Position numbers and translations under genes: made by a program. Under the pieces are notes generated by a model. That model made no database searches and was not told the DNA's origin. It was given only the letters and a program-made list of their open reading frames with translations. From Romanomermis culicivorax (lineage: Eukaryota; Nematoda; Enoplea; Mermithida; Mermithidae), in contig CAWUHX010000243.1 of assembly GCA_963922205.1 (NCBI GenBank), forward strand, positions 378,761 through 442,760: DNA of 64,000 nucleotides, written 5' to 3'. How positions within the stretch are numbered: the first letter of the stretch is position 1; each line of letters begins with the position of its first letter. Below are positions 13,190-26,015 of this stretch, piece by piece.

Positions 13190-14097
13190 TAGTTATGCAG
13201 GCCTGTGCAGGAAGTACACAAAAGATACCCATGTTCATAACATAGACATCAATGTATGCTGCTTTAACTGTGCTAGGAGATGCAGAGGTGTAGAACGTAT
13301 AGTCCATGATACAGGGGATGTAAAAATGTAATCCAAAATCCCAATTTGTGAAATGTACAGGACAATATAAGGGGTGTAGAGAGTACACCCGAAGCTTCAA
13401 CATGTGAAATTCAATGTCAATGTAGAAAATAGGCCTGCAGCTTGATGTAGGAAGTACACCCAAAGCTTTATGTAATGCCTTGGCTCACTCAGACATTGGA
13501 ATTGATGACGATGACTCAAAAAAATTTAGTGCAACTTTTAGAATCTAATGGTTTTATAACTTTACTCATTTTTTTACAAAAATTTTCGACAAAACTTTGT
13601 TTGGGACACCTTTTTTACATATTTGGGACACAGTTTTCACATATGTGGGACACATTTTCCTCGATTCATATGCTTTTTTCTTTAATTCAGGACACATTGT
13701 TTTACAAAATGCATGAAAGTTTTTTGGGATACATTGCATAATCAATTTTAACATCAGAGCTGGCCAAGGTATATTTTATATGTAAAGCTTCAGGCGTACT
13801 TTCTACATCAAGCTTCGGTTGTACTTCTACATCAAAGTCGAATTTTACTAGTTAAAGCTTCAGGCATACTTTCTACACCCCCTGTATTGCCCCAAATGTG
13901 TTTTGAATTGAGATTATGGACTATGCTTTCTACACAACCTGAATTGTCCCACAGGTTATAAAGATGTGGGTTATGTTACATTGTTGACTATACTTTCTAC
14001 ACCCGTGTATAGCCTCCCACAGTTAAGACGGTATACTTTGATGCCTATGTTTGGTACATGGGTATCTTTTGCATACTGCACAGCCCCGTATAGCTAA
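13190..14097. mobile_element. Long foldback (inverted-repeat) element
   Basis: The left arm (~13190-13470) and right arm (~13780-14097) are imperfect reverse complements for ~280-310 bp. Both carry 'aaaagatacccatgt' and several 'gtgtagaaagta'-like words in mirrored order. The loop (13475-13775) has three 'tttgggacac'-type repeats. No transposase is seen. Arms made of a short repeated motif ('tttctacac' / 'gtgtagaaa') recall foldback-type DNA elements. Confidence 0.65.
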
Positions 14098-14499
14098 CTA
14101 ACAAGAATTTTTGTTGTTGTATATTATTTTTTTGTCCCTCATTTTTGCTCAAGTCTTGTCTTTAAATTACACGGGACAGTGTTACTATTGTATCCAAGAA
14201 TCAGTAAATCACAATTTTGATGACAAACTTCTAGTTTGTACTTTTATTTCATCATTCCATGTGATATGAAGGATTTCTCAAGAAATAGAATTCTGTACTC
14301 AAAGGAAACGAATAATATTTCTATGAGCATCACTCTGCCTAGCCCTGAAACTATTTTTGTCTCATTGTAGATACAGTAATTATTTATGAGTTGTCGGGCA
14401 TGAAGTACTTGCTTTGAAGTCTAATCCAAAAAATTACATTTGGAAAGACAAACTGTAGCTTTAGCTTCCATGGATTCAGTGTTCAAATATACTTCTTAC

Positions 14500-14590
14500 T
14501 TTGTGGTACAATGCTAAATATCAACTGAACATTGTGATTGCAATCCAAATTATGTTAATATTGAAGCAAAGTGTATAAAAGAATACTACT
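14500..14590 (-). pseudogene. Receptor copy A, exon 2 3'-end remnant
   Basis: The minus strand encodes the end of TM3 as in the intact paralogues ('IWIAI', then 'MFS', a TGA in place of the conserved Arg codon, then 'YLALYHK'). It ends at a consensus GTAAG donor at 14499. Only about 90 nt are recognisable; TM2 is gone. The stop replaces the key Arg of the DRY-equivalent motif, so the copy is dead. Confidence 0.75.
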
Positions 14591-15545
14591 GTGATTTTGA
14601 AGAGTTTTTAAAAAAAATAAATTTGTTGAAAAAAGCATTGTTTTTATACTACCTTTTTTGTCTAAAAACTTTGACGTTTTGGCATGTTGGAATTCGGATT
14701 GGCTTGTAAAATTTTGATCCTAGGGGCTAATTAACCTGTCGAGAAAAAAGAAAAAAACCCCGTCTCTATATGTGGATAAGATTGAACCATTGGCAAAACT
14801 CATTAGTTTTGTGTGACATAAGCACATGATATGTCAATTTTGTTGTTGGCACAGTGTGCTGGGCACATCTCAGAGGCTGTCTGGATAAATCCTGGGTGCA
14901 TTTTGGACATGTTGAGCACAGGCAATTAATTTCCCCTGGTAGTGTAGAACTAATCTCAGCTAGAGTCACACAAAAACATAGTTGCAAGAATAAACAAATC
15001 TGCATAAAAATAAAATTTTTAAAAATTATGATATTCTTTTACAAACTCATTCAATGATCACATGTCTGGTGTCAACCTCAAAGCAGTTCAGAATTTTCTC
15101 GGGAAATGATAAAAATTAGTGACACATGGATGCTGAAAGAACTCCATCAGAAAAATATGTATGTAATCAATATTTTTTTCATTTAAAAAAATGTAATCTG
15201 AATAATTTCCCTGGTAATGAAACTAGATTTAAGTAAACTACCTAATGTTAGTTTTTGGCTTACCTGTTTCCAACTTGAAAAAGTTGTGTTGCTTCTCGAG
15301 CAGTTTGCTATCAGATGTCTGTGCTGTTTCAACTTTGAGTTTTTTCCCATAATTCCATCAAGCAAGCCACTATATTGATCAAAAACTAGAATGAAATCAC
15401 GAAATTCACAAACTAAATGTCCTGTATATATAATACAGGACTATATTGTAATATAAGTGCCCATCTTAAATGAGAGGTGCTTTTGTTGAGGGTGGCCACA
15501 GTAATCACCTCAACTATGAATTGTTGCAGAAAGAGAGCACTTTTC
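14591..15545. other. Non-coding; dispersed repeat at 14800-14955
   Basis: 14800-14955 matches 59720-59862 ('agtgtgctggkcaca', 'ggtagtgta' and neighbours), marking an unclassified dispersed repeat. The remainder is AT-rich with no gene. Confidence 0.5.
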
Positions 15546-16120
15546 CTGTTGCCTGTTTGGCTCAGTTAGTTAGAGCATGTGGATGGCAGCCACAAGATCG
15601 AGCCTAACTTTTACTGAAGCCCCAAGTAGCCAGAATAGGTTGCCTCAACATGAGTGTTCCTTGATGGTCCATCAAACTTGGCAATGGAGGGATGTTGAGA
15701 TTGGCCAAAGCAGCCACCTCAAATATGCAATGTTGTAAAAAGAGAGCACCTTTCGGATTGCCTAGTTGGCTCAGTCAATTAGAGTGTGCAGACAGTAGTG
15801 GCAAGATTGCATGTTCAAGTCCCGGACCGAGCCTAACTTTGACTGAAGTCCTGAGTGGCAGGAAGAGGTTGCCTCAACACTGGTGGTCCTTGACGGTCCA
15901 TCAAACTCGAGGGCGGAGGTAAGTTGAGAGTGGCTACAGCAAACACCTCAACTACAAACTGTTGCAAAAAGAGAGCACCTTTCCCATTATTCAGTTGGCA
16001 CAGTTGGTTAGAGCATGCGGATGGTACCCATAAGGCCCCGGGATCAAGTCCCTGACCGAGCCTAACTTTCACTGAAGCCCTGAGTTGTGGGAAGTGGTTG
16101 CCTCAACACTTCATGGATGC
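15546..16120 (+). repeat. tRNA-derived SINE, three tandem units
   Basis: Three tRNA-like heads begin near 15558, 15766 and 15996. Each has a box-A-like 'tggctcagttrgttagag' word. The second and third have a box-B-like word ('gttcaagtccc', 'gatcaagtccc'), then a shared body ('gagcctaacttt.actgaag', 'ggttgcctcaacac') and a repeated linker ('gcaaaaagagagcacctttc'). Spacing is ~208 and ~230 bp, so it is a head-to-tail trimer. It is a degenerate pol III repeat, not a set of tRNA genes. Confidence 0.8.
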
Positions 16121-16428
16121 CTTTATCACCTAGTGGAGGCTACATTCCACAGACTAGCATTTGCCCGACAAGGCAGGTTTTGTTCAGCTAGTCATCCATA
16201 AATGTCATAGGTCTCCTTTTTTTCACTGTACCTTACCACCAAGATGCTAACTGGACTGACTTGACCCTGTCAAAGAGCATTGCCAGCTTGCCTACACAAT
16301 TTATCTGCCCTGAAAGGATGAAAGGCAGTGTCTTATCTAGGTCAGCTACCAAAAAAATCTGGGTCAAACCTGATTCCCAAAACTGGTTTTTGAAGGTGTT
16401 AACCAATAGATCAGTATGACTGTAAACT
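16121..16428 (-). repeat. SINE-like repeat with a second tRNA-like head (diverged)
   Basis: It matches 56020-56360 throughout ('ggatgaaaggc.gtgtct', 'cattccac', 'gatgctaactgg'). On the minus strand a head near 16428 resembles box A 'tgatctattggttaa', followed by a box-B-like 'gggaatcaggtttgaccc'. It abuts the SINE trimer directly. Confidence 0.65.
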
Positions 16429-19315
16429 GCAATTTTTGATGAACAGGAAATGATTCAAAATGACAAAAGTTTTCATTTCATTCAATATTCTTATGTAAGT
16501 TTTGTGCTGAAAAAAATGTGAGTGCAGACAATTTCTACTGTGTTAGCAGAGTCAGGAGAATCCTCCATCACATGATATTACCACAAATAAAAATAAAAAA
16601 TTGCTGACAATTGTAATAAATGCATACTTTTGGCAATTTTGATTTCAGAAAACATCTGAAAACATCACCCAGTAAGTGTAAAAATTTAATGAGAATCGTG
16701 AGTTCAAAATTGATTGTAAAACATGATAATTTCACTCAGGATACAGCAGTAATATTTTATGGACCCATATAGGGAATATAGAAAAGATGTTGAATGCTAT
16801 AAGTATAGCGCAAACAAAGGCTGCTAATACCATACAGGCTTTGATATGTGAAATTCTACATCCATATAGAAATTACAGCAGGAGCCAGTAAACATCAAAC
16901 TGAATGGCTTGGTATATGAAATTCAACTTCCGCCTAGAGATTTGGCTAGCTTTGTGTGGTGATCAAAAAGTTTGTTGATAATGTTATATTCAATACTTTT
17001 CTTGGGGCATTGAAGAAACGTAACTACTGAATGTGATGATTTGAAATGTGTATTAACAGGTAATAAGTTGAAACATCTTTTTTTCTCAAGGTGATTGATT
17101 TGGCTTCAGAGAAAGCGCATGAAACTGAATTTCCTTATCACCTTATTTTTTCACAAAGAGAGTCATTCTACATTAAAGCTTTATGATGTATGCCTGTGCA
17201 GCCATAAATACTTTTCAATAATTAATCCCAGTTTGTAGATAATGTTTTATGTGAGAATTCACAAAAGAAATGAATTTTTTGTGATTAATGGGCATGATGC
17301 CATTTTTGTCTCTCTTTTACTTTATATTTCTGTTATTCTCATGCAAAACTTTTATGTTTTCCGTGGAATGTATAAATCACAAGTCCATAGTAAAAAAGGC
17401 AATGTTTTATAACGTTCAGCATTTTATAGCTTGTAGGATCTACAGGATGCAATTTTCCAAAAACAGTAATTGTGAATGATGGCATATATAACCAGACATT
17501 GTAATTAAAGTTAATTTCCTGACTATTGTTATAGTCAGATTTTATACACATATGATACAAATGTGCAAAAGGTCATCTCATCATGACATATTTTATGTAG
17601 GTATGTATGAATGCATGAGAAATATACGAAAAAGTTTTTTGTGCACAAACATTCCTTCAGACTGCATGATCCAAACAAATCCATACATGTTGCTTGTTTG
17701 TCAAGGTAACAATTTGAAGTCCTAAGTTATAAATGCAGATGGAGTTCCATATTAAAACACAAAACATAAACACCTTAAGACTTAACAGTATAAGTCTCAA
17801 AAAGGCTCTGAAAACATGCAATTTTATCCAAATTTGTATAGCATGCAAGTTGACACTGGGGGGTGTAGAAAGTACTGTCAATGCATTAATGTGCAAAATT
17901 CCAAATCACTGTACAAAGTGCAGCGATTCAACCTTACCTTAGATGTTGAAATAGGAAGAAATCAACAGCTGATTTATAAAAGAACAGGGTGTGAGTTAAC
18001 CATTTTGTACTGTGAAAAAAGGGTGCAAGATACTGAAATATCTGTAGAGAACTGGTGAAAAGTACGTCAGAATATGAAAAAAAGTATTGAAATACAAGTT
18101 GAAAAACAAAAAAAACACCAAATATTTCAAACAGCATGCAAGTGGGCGCTAGAAAATATGTGGGAGTATGTACTAGAAAGTGGGAGACTTTGCTAAAAGT
18201 AACATTAGTTTTCTGCATTTTAAGAGATAATGGATCATAATCCAGTGATAAAAATGTTACATGCCACATGCACAATTCTGCTATCCAACAATATTCAACA
18301 CTTAATTTAAATTTCACATATTTGCACACTTTCATCAATGAGACAGTATCAGAAGCCTATGAAAATTGAGCAGTGTTCTATTAGGGATGTTGAAGCATTA
18401 AACACTGCTTCATTGTAATGTTCTATACTGTCCCATTACAAATTATTATCATAATTAAAGATTAGTTGGTAAGATTGCTTTTAATAGATCATGTGAATCC
18501 TCGATCTCTGGGAATTAGCTTTGAATATTTTTCCATTTCAAGGGTCATTTCTTGCTCTGGCAGTTCCATCTGATTGAACACCTACATGTCCCTTAAGCAT
18601 TTGATTAGATTCATTATAAAGGCAATAATGAGCTTGTGCTTTCAATAAGTTTAATTGAAACATAGACATCAAATTGTTTATGGGAAGATAATACTTGATC
18701 TGGAAACAATTTTAATATATCAATGAAAAAATATTATTTTTCCTATTCACATTTTTTTCCAAACATGTAGTGAGATTAGATGTTAAAACGAGTTCATTTG
18801 CAGGAGCTGAATCTTGGGGAAGTAATGAAGCAAGTCACACCATCAGAAAGGTTTATAAAAAACTTGAATGAGGAATGCATCAGATATTCGAAATTTAGAA
18901 AAGCCATGCCATTTTTTATAAATAGTAAATCTGATAAATTTTTCTATTCAGTTTTCTAAAATTTTCATGTCATATTGCTGAGAAATGAGTATGCTAAGAC
19001 AGGGAAATAACTAAAGTTCATGTTGATATACATCTCATTGAGCATGGATGCCATTTTGATGGAAGGTGTTCAGGTAAACCTCATGTTTAAGACCTACTGT
19101 TTTCATAGTTTAGTAAGAAACTAGTTTTCATTTTTTCTTGTATATTATCTAGGTGAATCTCCTAAATATCAAGAGCAGATTATCCTAGAGGTTGATCTTA
19201 CTTTGCTTGATCAAACAGTAACTGGATGGTCAATATAATTCAAACAAGGCAGAGTGACTTCAAACTGATTAGTGATTAGGCCTGAAAGTAAGAGTCTTGC
19301 AGACTTCACTTTAGG
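16429..19315. other. Non-coding, no gene seen
   Basis: AT-rich, with ORFs up to 134 codons that are low-complexity and have no recognisable domain. Near 17080-17175 there is a weak match to the duplicated segment at 5870-5960. I see no exons. Confidence 0.45.
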
Positions 19316-19775
19316 GCCTATTTACTCATCAGTTGGCTGTGGGCTTCAATAAAGGTCAGGCTCCATTTGGGACTTGAGACCTTGCAACTATCATCTGCAC
19401 ACTGTATCATACAAGGCCAACTGAGCCGAGGAAAAACATGGCCCCTTGCTTCAGTTAAAGTGAGGGTTGATTTGGGACTTGAGACCTTGGGACTATTGAC
19501 TATACACTGTAACCAACTGTGCCAACTGAGCCATGGAAAAGCTTGCACAAATTGTGAAAGTTTATGATGATCTCTCTAAACATTTCACAGACATCAAGTT
19601 TGACAGACTGTTGAGGGCCCCAAGTGTTGAGGCAACCTGCTCCTATTGGTTGCTCAGAGCTGAAGTAAAAGTTAGGCTTGGTCCAGGACATAACCCTCAA
19701 CCTTGCGGCTACCATCTTCATGCTCTACAGAATTGGGCCAACTGAGCAATGGAAAAGCACTCTCAATTTCCAACA
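19316..19775 (-). repeat. tRNA-derived SINE multimer (minus strand)
   Basis: Box-A-like complements ('ccaactgagcc') occur near 19411, 19517 and 19733, followed on the minus strand by the same body as the 15.5-16.1 kb SINEs ('gttgcctcaacac', 'cctaacttt'). Units are partly truncated: spacings are ~106 and ~216 bp. Same family as the trimer at 15546-16120, opposite orientation. Confidence 0.75.
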
Positions 19776-20570
19776 ATTTGCACTGAAGATGGTTGCTGTG
19801 ATCGCCCTGAGCATAACTTACAACAACATTGTGATGTCATTGCTCACAACACAATGATAATAATTGTGGCTGAAATACCATAAAGACAAGAATTTTAGGA
19901 TACTATAGAAGTAGGCTTAAGCCTTGACAGAATAAAAGCATTAAAAGTCGCAAATTAGATAATATTTATTCGGCACAAAAAATTTCAAACAACAATTCCC
20001 AGGTGGGGAACAGTTTGTGGATGGAATCCAATAAAGATGGACGTTCCAGGCCTAAAACAGAATGGAAATTATATCAAAAACAATAAATTTACACATAAAA
20101 AACAGGTGTGTAGGCAAAAATTTCAAGATTTTCATCACCTTCGTCCCCTTCTACTTTGCACACAGGCCGGCAAAAGAGAGAAAAGATAGAAAATTACAAG
20201 AAAAGAGCAAGAAAAAATATAAGGAAATAAATACAGTAAAAGATCATGATCAAGTTGGATGTGTAAAACTTCAACACCAGCTTAAATATCTGGTCACAAA
20301 AAATCGTCATTTCATTCATCATTAGAACGATTGTTTCATTTTGGCTTCAAAGTTCAGTTAACATAGCTGCTGCAATATTTTACAACTGTTAACTGACAAT
20401 TCAGTCATCTTGCCTTAAACTCTTATTTCTGCTGGTTTTAGTATCTGCTCTACTTATTACAATGATCATTATAAAACTTTTCATGGAATAAGGAAAGCAA
20501 TTGTCTTTAAAGAGGCAACTGAATTTGGACAACTAGCATCCTGGAAATCAATGCTGTAAATTGCTTACTG
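19776..20570. other. Non-coding, no gene seen
   Basis: AT-rich. An 87-codon ORF (20062-20325) has a Lys-rich tail but no recognisable domain, and I do not call it a gene. Confidence 0.5.
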
Positions 20571-20907
20571 TACTACCTGAATTAAGCGCCCCCATGATTT
20601 AAGCACCCCATCTCATTTATGCGCCCCCGATCAAGGTCACTTGGAAACTTAAGTACTATTTCTCATTTAAGCGCCCCCTAAAATTTGGTAACATCGTTTC
20701 TAAATAAGAAAATTATTTGTCCTCTGATAATGATGAAGTTGAATTGTAAAAATTTGGACTGATAATACAATTTGGAATCAATACATATGCAGCAAAACTG
20801 ACTTCAAAATTTAAGCGCCCCCTCATTTTAGCACCCCTCTCATTTGAGCACCCTCCTAAAGACTAACTTGAAACAATGAGTGCCCTGGGCGCTTAATTCG
20901 GGTAGTA
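20571..20907. mobile_element. MITE with 21-bp TIRs and repeated GCGCCCCC motif
   Basis: The left end tactacctgaattaagcgcc and the right end (reverse complement tactacccgaattaagcgcc) differ at one base. Inside, 'ttaagcgcccc' or 'cattt.agcaccc' motifs recur at least six times in the outer thirds, with an AT-rich centre. No coding capacity. The repeated subterminal motif is typical of transposase-binding sites; the superfamily is unknown. Confidence 0.8.
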
Positions 20908-21267
20908 TGGTAAATGATAATCATAAATTGTGTTTTCAGCAGAAGTGGTGTGCATGGAGCAAGATGCAGTGGAATGCACCACAACAAAACTGCACCTTTC
21001 AAAGGATGAAGGATCTCTGTTATGGTCACCAATGTACACCTACAGGCGAAATTAATCCTCAAAAGATGGGGTTCAAGATGTGCTATGGATGGGTCTAGGT
21101 TGCGTCCTGAATGCATGCAGGATGTGTGTTTTTTGGCAGCATTAAGAAAACCTTAATCATTCTTAATAATTGAATTCCATGCAACAACTGTCTATCATGG
21201 ATTCACCTGAATGTGTTGCAGACATGCACTTTGCTTTGACATATGATATGACAATAGTTTACACCAG

Positions 21268-21580
21268 CGGAAGTTGCCTAATGAAGTATAGCAGGGCATC
21301 TGATACTATCTGGCTTCATTAAATGGGTTGATTAAGGGGGCAGGGCCTAAATGCAGAAAACTTTAGGATTTTCTTGAATTTTGGACAGTGTCGGACAAAA
21401 AATTTCAACTCGATCCAATGTGGGCTGATGCCAGCTGACATTGAATTGGAGAAGTAAAGCAGCTCTGTCCTACTGTCAGCTGGAACAGGCCTGAGTCAGC
21501 CAGTGTCAAACTCCGACACCAGTCGATTGAACTGATGCTGACAGATGCTATCTGATGAAGTATAGAGGGGCTTTATAATC
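21268..21580. mobile_element. Diverged relative of the Harbinger-like MITE at 52324-52938
   Basis: It shares 'gaagtatagcagggc', 'aatttcaactcgatc' and 'gctgacactggctg'-type words with 52324-52938 and ends with 'gaagtatagaggggc'. Termini are decayed and the target duplication is not recoverable. Confidence 0.55.
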
Positions 21581-22069
21581 GAATTCTTGTGACTCATAAT
21601 CGAATGTAACAATCAAATTGATATTTTCACTATGGCTGTGAGCTAAGACTTTGTTATTGATTGATATGCAACTAGACATTTGAAATATCTTCCAAATTTT
21701 TACTATTTTAAAATTTTTAATTTTTCCTCCTACTCCCTCCTTCTATCATTCCCACACACACAATCGTGTTTAGCATTTCCCCCTCTGTACATTTATTTGT
21801 ACTGCATTCATGAATGTATGTACAAAATTTATTTGCTTCAGTTTTCAGATTAGCATCGTTCATGGAAAAAGTAAGTTAGTTGCTGGGTGAAACAAGTGCA
21901 CTAGTCTTTAACCTTAATGCAATTGGTTTGAGCAGTTTTTCACTGGTGGTAGAGTGTTGTTTTTGCCCCCTAATTAAAACTATTTAAACCTCTTTTACCT
22001 TTCCTCGTTAGATTCTACTGTTCACTTAGTTTTTCTTGTAGATGTCAACCATTTATAAATCGCAAGATT

Positions 22070-23140
22070 TGCACATTTGGATCACAATTTTGATACAATT
22101 CTTAACTGCCCTGTCCCCACTGTTTACGCTCTATTTTATGTAACAGCACAGAATGTGCCACAAGCGAACAAGTTGCAGGTCAAAAGTATGCCACCCTCCA
22201 AAATATCTTTCACAGTGGTCAACTGGCTAGGAAAAGCCAAAAATTGTATGCCCAGTAAGCAATCATTTCTACCAACTCTGGTTATAACTTATTGGTCTAT
22301 GCCCTCACTCTTCTCATCACCTCTTGGCAAAGAAATTCTGCCAGAACCTTCTCTGAAGAATATCTGATCATCGGTTTTCAGATGAAGAAGGTCATTTTCT
22401 CCATTTTGAGGGCTTTCCATTTCTATACTTGTGTTGCTGATGAGAAAACTTTTGATGAATATGCTAATAATTTCATTGCTGGCATCAAAGCCAATTTAAT
22501 ATGATTTATGAACTCAAGTCATTTTTAAGGGAGCTGAGTCCCCTGCATTATTTTCTCAATTGGGGATCTCTCCACAGGTCCAGGGTTTGAAAGAACTTGC
22601 CTTTGAATTCCTGGGGGTTAATCCAACACCATACATCATTAATTTCAGTGACTTGAATGTTCAAAATCAACTGCTAAAACCTGTTCTGGATTGAAATTTG
22701 GAAATCTATGCTGACATCAACAGTCCACTCATACCTAATGTGTTTTGTGCGTCACTTCGTTTCCATCTTTGTGATAACATACTTTTCAACGCAATCACCT
22801 TACTGCATCGAACACAGCACAGAAAACTGGGACAATGCAACAGACCTTTCTAACTAGCCTATCAAAAAATTGGATGTTGATGTTTTCAGAGTTCATGCAA
22901 GAAAACTATTGTTTACATCCAGAGCATTATTTTATAAACTTCAGGAAGCTTCATATCAGTATATAGCCCATCTGAATCAGGAGACCGCTGCTGCTATGTT
23001 CTCATACACCAAAATCAATCACGGTATGGTGTTAAGAATGGACCTGTTCCCCACTGGTTTTCACAATCATGTTACAATAAACTCCGCCAACAAACCCAAA
23101 CCATTCATTCCAAATTCAAAGAAAACACATTGAGAAAAAG
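22070..23140 (+). pseudogene. Unidentified decayed coding region
   Basis: Several plus-strand frames carry non-repetitive, amphipathic, protein-like sequence interrupted by stops and shifts: 22077-22367, 22292-22504, about 22570-22850 (one TGA near 22690) and 22870-23133. The frames follow one another as if from one gene of ~350 codons. I recognise no domain. It ends just before the MITE at 23163. It could be a host pseudogene or part of a mobile or viral element; the sequence does not decide. Confidence 0.35.
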
Positions 23141-23162
23141 AAGAAGTGGAAGATGATATCTA

Positions 23163-23413
23163 TATAGTCTGTTTTTCTTAAAATGCTTCCAAATAATGAA
23201 AGTGGAAAACAAGTAGTATTTCAGATTTTTGTCATTTTCTGATAAATAATATATCATGTAGGACTGGAAATTTGTGAGCATACTGACCTAACCTTTATCA
23301 GTTTTTTGAGTCAAAAATTTTACAGTAACAACTTTATGTAAACGATTTTGATGACAGTACTGATTTGTGTCACTTTTCTATTTGGAAGCATTTTATAAAA
23401 AACAGATTATAGT
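23163..23413. mobile_element. MITE-like inverted-repeat element, copy 2
   Basis: The ends are tatagtctgtttttcttaaa and the reverse complement tataatctgttttttataaa, each continuing into 'atgcttccaaat'. The arms are ~40 bp and match the element at 2047-2529. No coding sequence. Confidence 0.65.
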
Positions 23414-25235
23414 TATGTCGACCAAATGGAACATCAAAGAAATATTGATCCTGAAATCCAAAATGAATAGAACGCCTTGGCAGGGTACTTGTTGAGTAAC
23501 CATTGAACTAACAACCACCGACTGTGCATTCATCCTAAGGCCCATGTTTTACACTGAATGACAAGATTTTAGAATAACCTTATGAACCTCTTGGTTCAAG
23601 GCGGTGCCAATTTTTGTCCACCCACAATAGCTATCCTTCAATATTTACATTGTTTTTATGTTTTTCTAATTTAGCATTATTATTTTCGTATTCCAAAAAT
23701 GTTCAAGTACTGTAAAATTATTTCTTGTAAAAATTTGTTTTCCAAGTCTCATTTGAAAACTTCGAAAAATAGTGTTATGTATTGTTGTATGGAAGTATTT
23801 CCTCAGAGTTCATTTATTTTGCCCCCAAACATATATACTGGTAAAAAAAAATTTTGAGCAGAAGCATGGTAAAACAAGGTTTCTTCAAATATCTGTATAA
23901 TTTAGAGGGTTCCCAGTGACTGGTCTTTGGAGTCACTAGGCAGTATTCATGAGTCTCGGGCAGCTGGCTTTTGGAGTCACTGCATAGTGGTGATGAGTCG
24001 CAGGGTTCACTGTGGCGTACAAACTTGGCATCTAGTGATCCCCAAAATTCCCTTTTTATCAATCCCTGAGAATTTAAACTTCTGAACACCCCAACACTTT
24101 TTTCCATTTCCTTCTTCATCCTCCTTCTCCTCCTCATCCTAGCTTCCCCTCCTAATTTTCCTTTCTTCTCAGCCTTAGTCAGATTTTGTTTCCTCCAGGA
24201 GGGAGGGGTGTGATATAACACTCACATTAGCTAAATCAGTACTATTTATCATTTAAAATTTACAATAAACATCAATCAATCACAATAGTATTAATAAAAA
24301 TGTGTTCCTATTTTTCGTTCTTATTTTTTGTTTAACTTGTAAATTTTGCATAATCATGTTCCTTACAGTTTGGACCATGAAGACATTTTTTCCTGTCTTA
24401 CTTTTTCTTATGTGACAATAAACTTGTGTTCAAACAGCCTGCCTGACTCGCAGGTGTTCAGAGAAAACTTATCAATCTTGCCTCATCTGGTCTCTCAAAG
24501 CTCCAAACTGAAATTCTCCATGACACCATTTCTCAACAACAATCCTATCTCCCCATTGACCTACGTTACCTTATCTTCTGTATTGCACTTCTAATCTTTG
24601 TGTTGTCTAAAATATGATAAATGTTCAGTTTGGACAATAGTTCAAAATTGAAAATAGTCATTTTGAATAAAAACAGTATTGTACATTCTAGAATTTCGTG
24701 AAAAAAACAAAGAATCTGTGCATGTGACTGCTTATTTCTTAAATTGACTGTGGCCCTTATGGAAATTTCTAAAAAACTATCACATGGCATTTATGGTCAT
24801 GTTCTATTTACAAGTTAAACAAAAAGACTGTTTAAGGTCTAAAATGTGAAAAAGTATTTATAATTTTATTTCTATAACAGAGTATCAGAGGTCCCCAAAG
24901 TCGAAAATTTAGGTAGGGGTATAATCCTAAATTGTAAGGGTGGTACTTGAAATATGCCATGCCATGCCATGACTTTCTTTGGTGGTGTAGTACTTTCACC
25001 ACGAAACAATTCTCACAATTACAAAAATGAATAATGCCCCTACTTTATGCTTTTTATGGTCAAAAACCATTTACTATTTAAACCCTATTTCCCTGCTCCT
25101 AATCATGCAACTTGAATGTACTAACACAGAGAATAGTCAGACTTTGACAATTGTCGTGTCAACTGATTCCTGCATATTTCAAGAATCAGGCACAATGTAC
25201 TTTTGGAAACATTAATTGAGCCAGCATCTTCAGGA
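23414..25235. other. Non-coding, no gene seen
   Basis: AT-rich. A 135-codon minus-strand ORF (23814-24221) is Arg/Lys-rich over a CT-rich tract and has no recognisable domain. A short 'atgcc' tandem repeat sits at 24955-24972. Confidence 0.45.
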
Positions 25236-25330
25236 GTATGAGCATATCCCATCACTGATGAGGGTTGTAATAGTCCTCCCAACTGAAAGTGCTGATGCCA
25301 AATGTGGCTTTAGTATTATCAATCCCATTA
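25236..25330 (+). pseudogene. Possible hAT-transposase dimerisation-domain scrap
   Basis: One frame reads 'LPTESADAKCGFS' followed by 'INPIR' and a TGA. This resembles the 'LP.S.A..ER.FS...RI' core of the hAT C-terminal dimerisation region. Only ~30 codons are seen and the Glu-Arg pair is replaced, so the call is tentative. Confidence 0.3.
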
Positions 25331-26015
25331 GATTATGAACCACAAGTTTGAAACCAGGTACCACTCCTGATCAGCGACAATAGACATCACATGTCTCAGC
25401 ACATAGCAGGAATGTATGCCACAGCTTGGGTGGAGAAATATAATCATATGCACACAGAAGACCCAATGCAGAAGTGGGAAACAGGAAAGGAGAGCATGAA
25501 GAGCAAGAACTTTGAGAACATAATGTTTTCCTTCCCAAGGGGCGATTTTTCGATAAATCACATATACATAACTCATTATTTGATCTCCCAATTATATATA
25601 TATAATAATTTCCTACAAGCAGTATATATTAATGTGTTGATATCCTTTCCTAAAAATTGCTATATGGCACAGATGTTGCATACTTTCCCATTATCATCTG
25701 TTCAGCAAATGTGTCAAAAAGACCAGTGAGTTATTCCTCTCAAGCACACATTGTGCACTTTGGCTCGAATTACTATAACCTACTGAGAAGAATATGAGGT
25801 CTACCAAATTTTTTTGCTATAGTGTGATGTTTTTATGCAGGTAGTGAATGAATTTCCAAATCTAAGACCAGGGTAATACCCCCCCCCCATGCCCCCATGA
25901 GGTGCTCTGCAGAGTATTTTTTGTGAATGAAATAAATACTCTAACATTGTAAGTTGGATCACTTAACATGAATTATTGTTTAGTTCAGGCTGTGCACACA
26001 AATACTATTTCTTAC
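25331..26015. other. Non-coding, no gene seen
   Basis: AT-rich. No receptor exon 3 is visible downstream (left) of copy B exon 2, although one would be expected for a complete gene. Confidence 0.45.

Noticed and set aside
15558-16060. Genuine tRNA genes
   Set aside because: Box A and B words exist, but the stems cannot be completed and the heads sit in a repeated SINE body.
22870-23133. Receptor or polymerase fragment
   Set aside because: Compared by eye with both; no motif agreement, so left unidentified.
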